This document shows positions 63,473-64,000 of a stretch of DNA of 64,000 bases, piece after piece; positions within the stretch are counted from its first letter, which is position 1; each line of letters opens with the position of its first letter. The notes under the pieces were generated by a model. It did no database searches, had not been told where the DNA came from, and worked only from the letters and a program-made list of their open reading frames with translations. The position numbers and the translations under genes were made by a program. Source of the stretch: Elusimicrobiota bacterium (GTDB taxonomy: Bacteria > Elusimicrobiota > Elusimicrobia > UBA1565 > UBA9628); NCBI GenBank assembly GCA_027406905.1, contig DAHZHT010000003.1:102613-166612 (forward strand), written 5' to 3'.

Positions 63473-64000
63473 GGATGCGGCGTGTTTTCGGATGGAAACG
63501 CAAGAAGGGTGAAATTTCCAGCTGATTCCCATCCCATTTTAAAATTTTTAATAGGTAGAGCGATAGGCCCATTGCGTGGATCGTTTAGAATAATGAGGTT
63601 CTTTTGAGGATCATAGCCATCGAGAGCCATGTAATGGCCTTCGGGCCCTTTTTTGAGCATAACGATTAACGGGCGTCCGCGGTCGATTTCAGAAAAAATA
63701 TCGTGCGGCCCGGATATCAGAGAACCCGGAAAGACAGAAACCTTAAACCCGGAATTTTGGAAAAGGTTTTTTAGTTCTTGCCCCGAGGCCCCGCCCATTT
63801 TTTGCGCCGTTTTCTTTATAGCGTCTAAATCTTCTTGGTTTAAATTCTGGCCATAGTAGGAGGCGATCATTTCCGCGGCGGCAAGACCACAGAGATCGGG
63901 AGACTTTTGGCGAATAAATGGGAGATAGGTGATTACCGCTTTGGAAGACAGAGGATATTGTCCTTTATAAAAATTTTTTATTGAAAGTTCTGGAAGGTTT
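63469..64000 (-). CDS. C39-like cysteine-peptidase protein (5' partial)
   Basis: The frame runs off the window edge. The visible part encodes a papain-like C39 core: catalytic Cys in SPDLCGLAAAEMIASYYG, His in GHYMALDGYD and Asn/Asp in LIILNDPRNGP, i.e. the C-H-D/N order of the family. It has no ABC transporter domain in the visible part. It heads the small lipoprotein/membrane-protein cluster at 62.6-63.9 kb, so it may cleave or handle secreted products of that cluster. Confidence 0.75.
   Translation of the reverse strand, partial: NLPELSIKNFYKGQYPLSSKAVITYLPFIRQKSPDLCGLAAAEMIASYYGQNLNQEDLDAIKKTAQKMGGASGQELKNLFQNSGFKVSVFPGSLISGPHDIFSEIDRGRPLIVMLKKGPEGHYMALDGYDPQKNLIILNDPRNGPIALPIKNFKMGWESAGNFTLLAFPSENTPHP

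Overview
The window is a gene-dense bacterial chromosome segment of moderate GC, from a Gram-negative (diderm) organism. Evidence for two membranes is a MacA/MacB/TolC-type export system, several lipoproteins, and a periplasmic Spy/CpxP-like protein under an ECF sigma factor. Genes are packed with many 1 to 14 bp overlaps (ATGA, GTGA, TAATG), and most core proteins are of ordinary length. The phylum cannot be fixed from the sequence alone. A deep-branching diderm lineage such as Elusimicrobiota or a neighbouring candidate phylum would fit the gene mix, but that is a low-confidence inference. No tRNA, rRNA, CRISPR array or intact insertion sequence was recognised, and no gene-free stretch exceeds 300 bases.

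Layout. 1-0.4 kb: end of an FKBP-type isomerase and a bidirectional terminator. 0.4-7.1 kb (minus): an envelope-stress operon reading Cys-rich secreted protein, ECF sigma factor, zinc-finger anti-sigma, Spy/CpxP-like protein, TolC-like channel, MacA, MacB, DUF423. 7.2-18.2 kb (plus): uvrB, nadC, birA, a DUF21-CBS-EIIA fusion, hemE, hemY, mgtC, rlmN, tldD, folE. 18.2-22.4 kb (minus): acyl-CoA dehydrogenase, 3-hydroxyacyl-CoA dehydrogenase, recG. 22.4-28.3 kb: rpmB, a polytopic membrane protein, a short rel, DUF167, pyk, cutA, maf. 28.2-30.7 kb (minus): a histidine kinase translationally coupled to a lone CpaF ATPase. 30.7-41.7 kb: the replication-origin region, dnaA, dnaN, DUF721, gyrB, an MNT/HEPN pair, gyrA, a secreted protein and serS, with perfect DnaA boxes around dnaA. 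41.6-47.8 kb: TauE-like permease, aldo/keto reductase, E2, E3, lipB and a compact aspartokinase. 47.8-53.4 kb: C39-like protease, pirin, LigB-like protein, parvulin, lipoprotein, YacP-like NYN protein and a helical-repeat protein.

53.4-64 kb is the accessory part. A tightly coupled minus-strand trio encodes an N-terminally truncated sensor kinase with two receiver-like domains, a methyltransferase and a strongly diverged sigma-54-like factor. Upstream is a rearrangement scar: a TPR gene whose 3' end runs into the remnant of a quinone oxidoreductase gene. Then come a GNAT acetyltransferase, an epimerase, queF, a P1B-type ATPase lacking several catalytic motifs, a degenerate peptidase-like lipoprotein, a small lipoprotein, a Gly/Tyr-rich membrane protein and a partial C39-like protease.

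Most interesting points: the sigma-54-like factor operon; an ECF sigma gene whose only plausible start codon is AUC behind a perfect Shine-Dalgarno; a promoter followed at once by a terminator in front of dnaA; the degenerate P-type ATPase; the MNT/HEPN pair between gyrB and gyrA; and Met at the quinolone-resistance position of GyrA.
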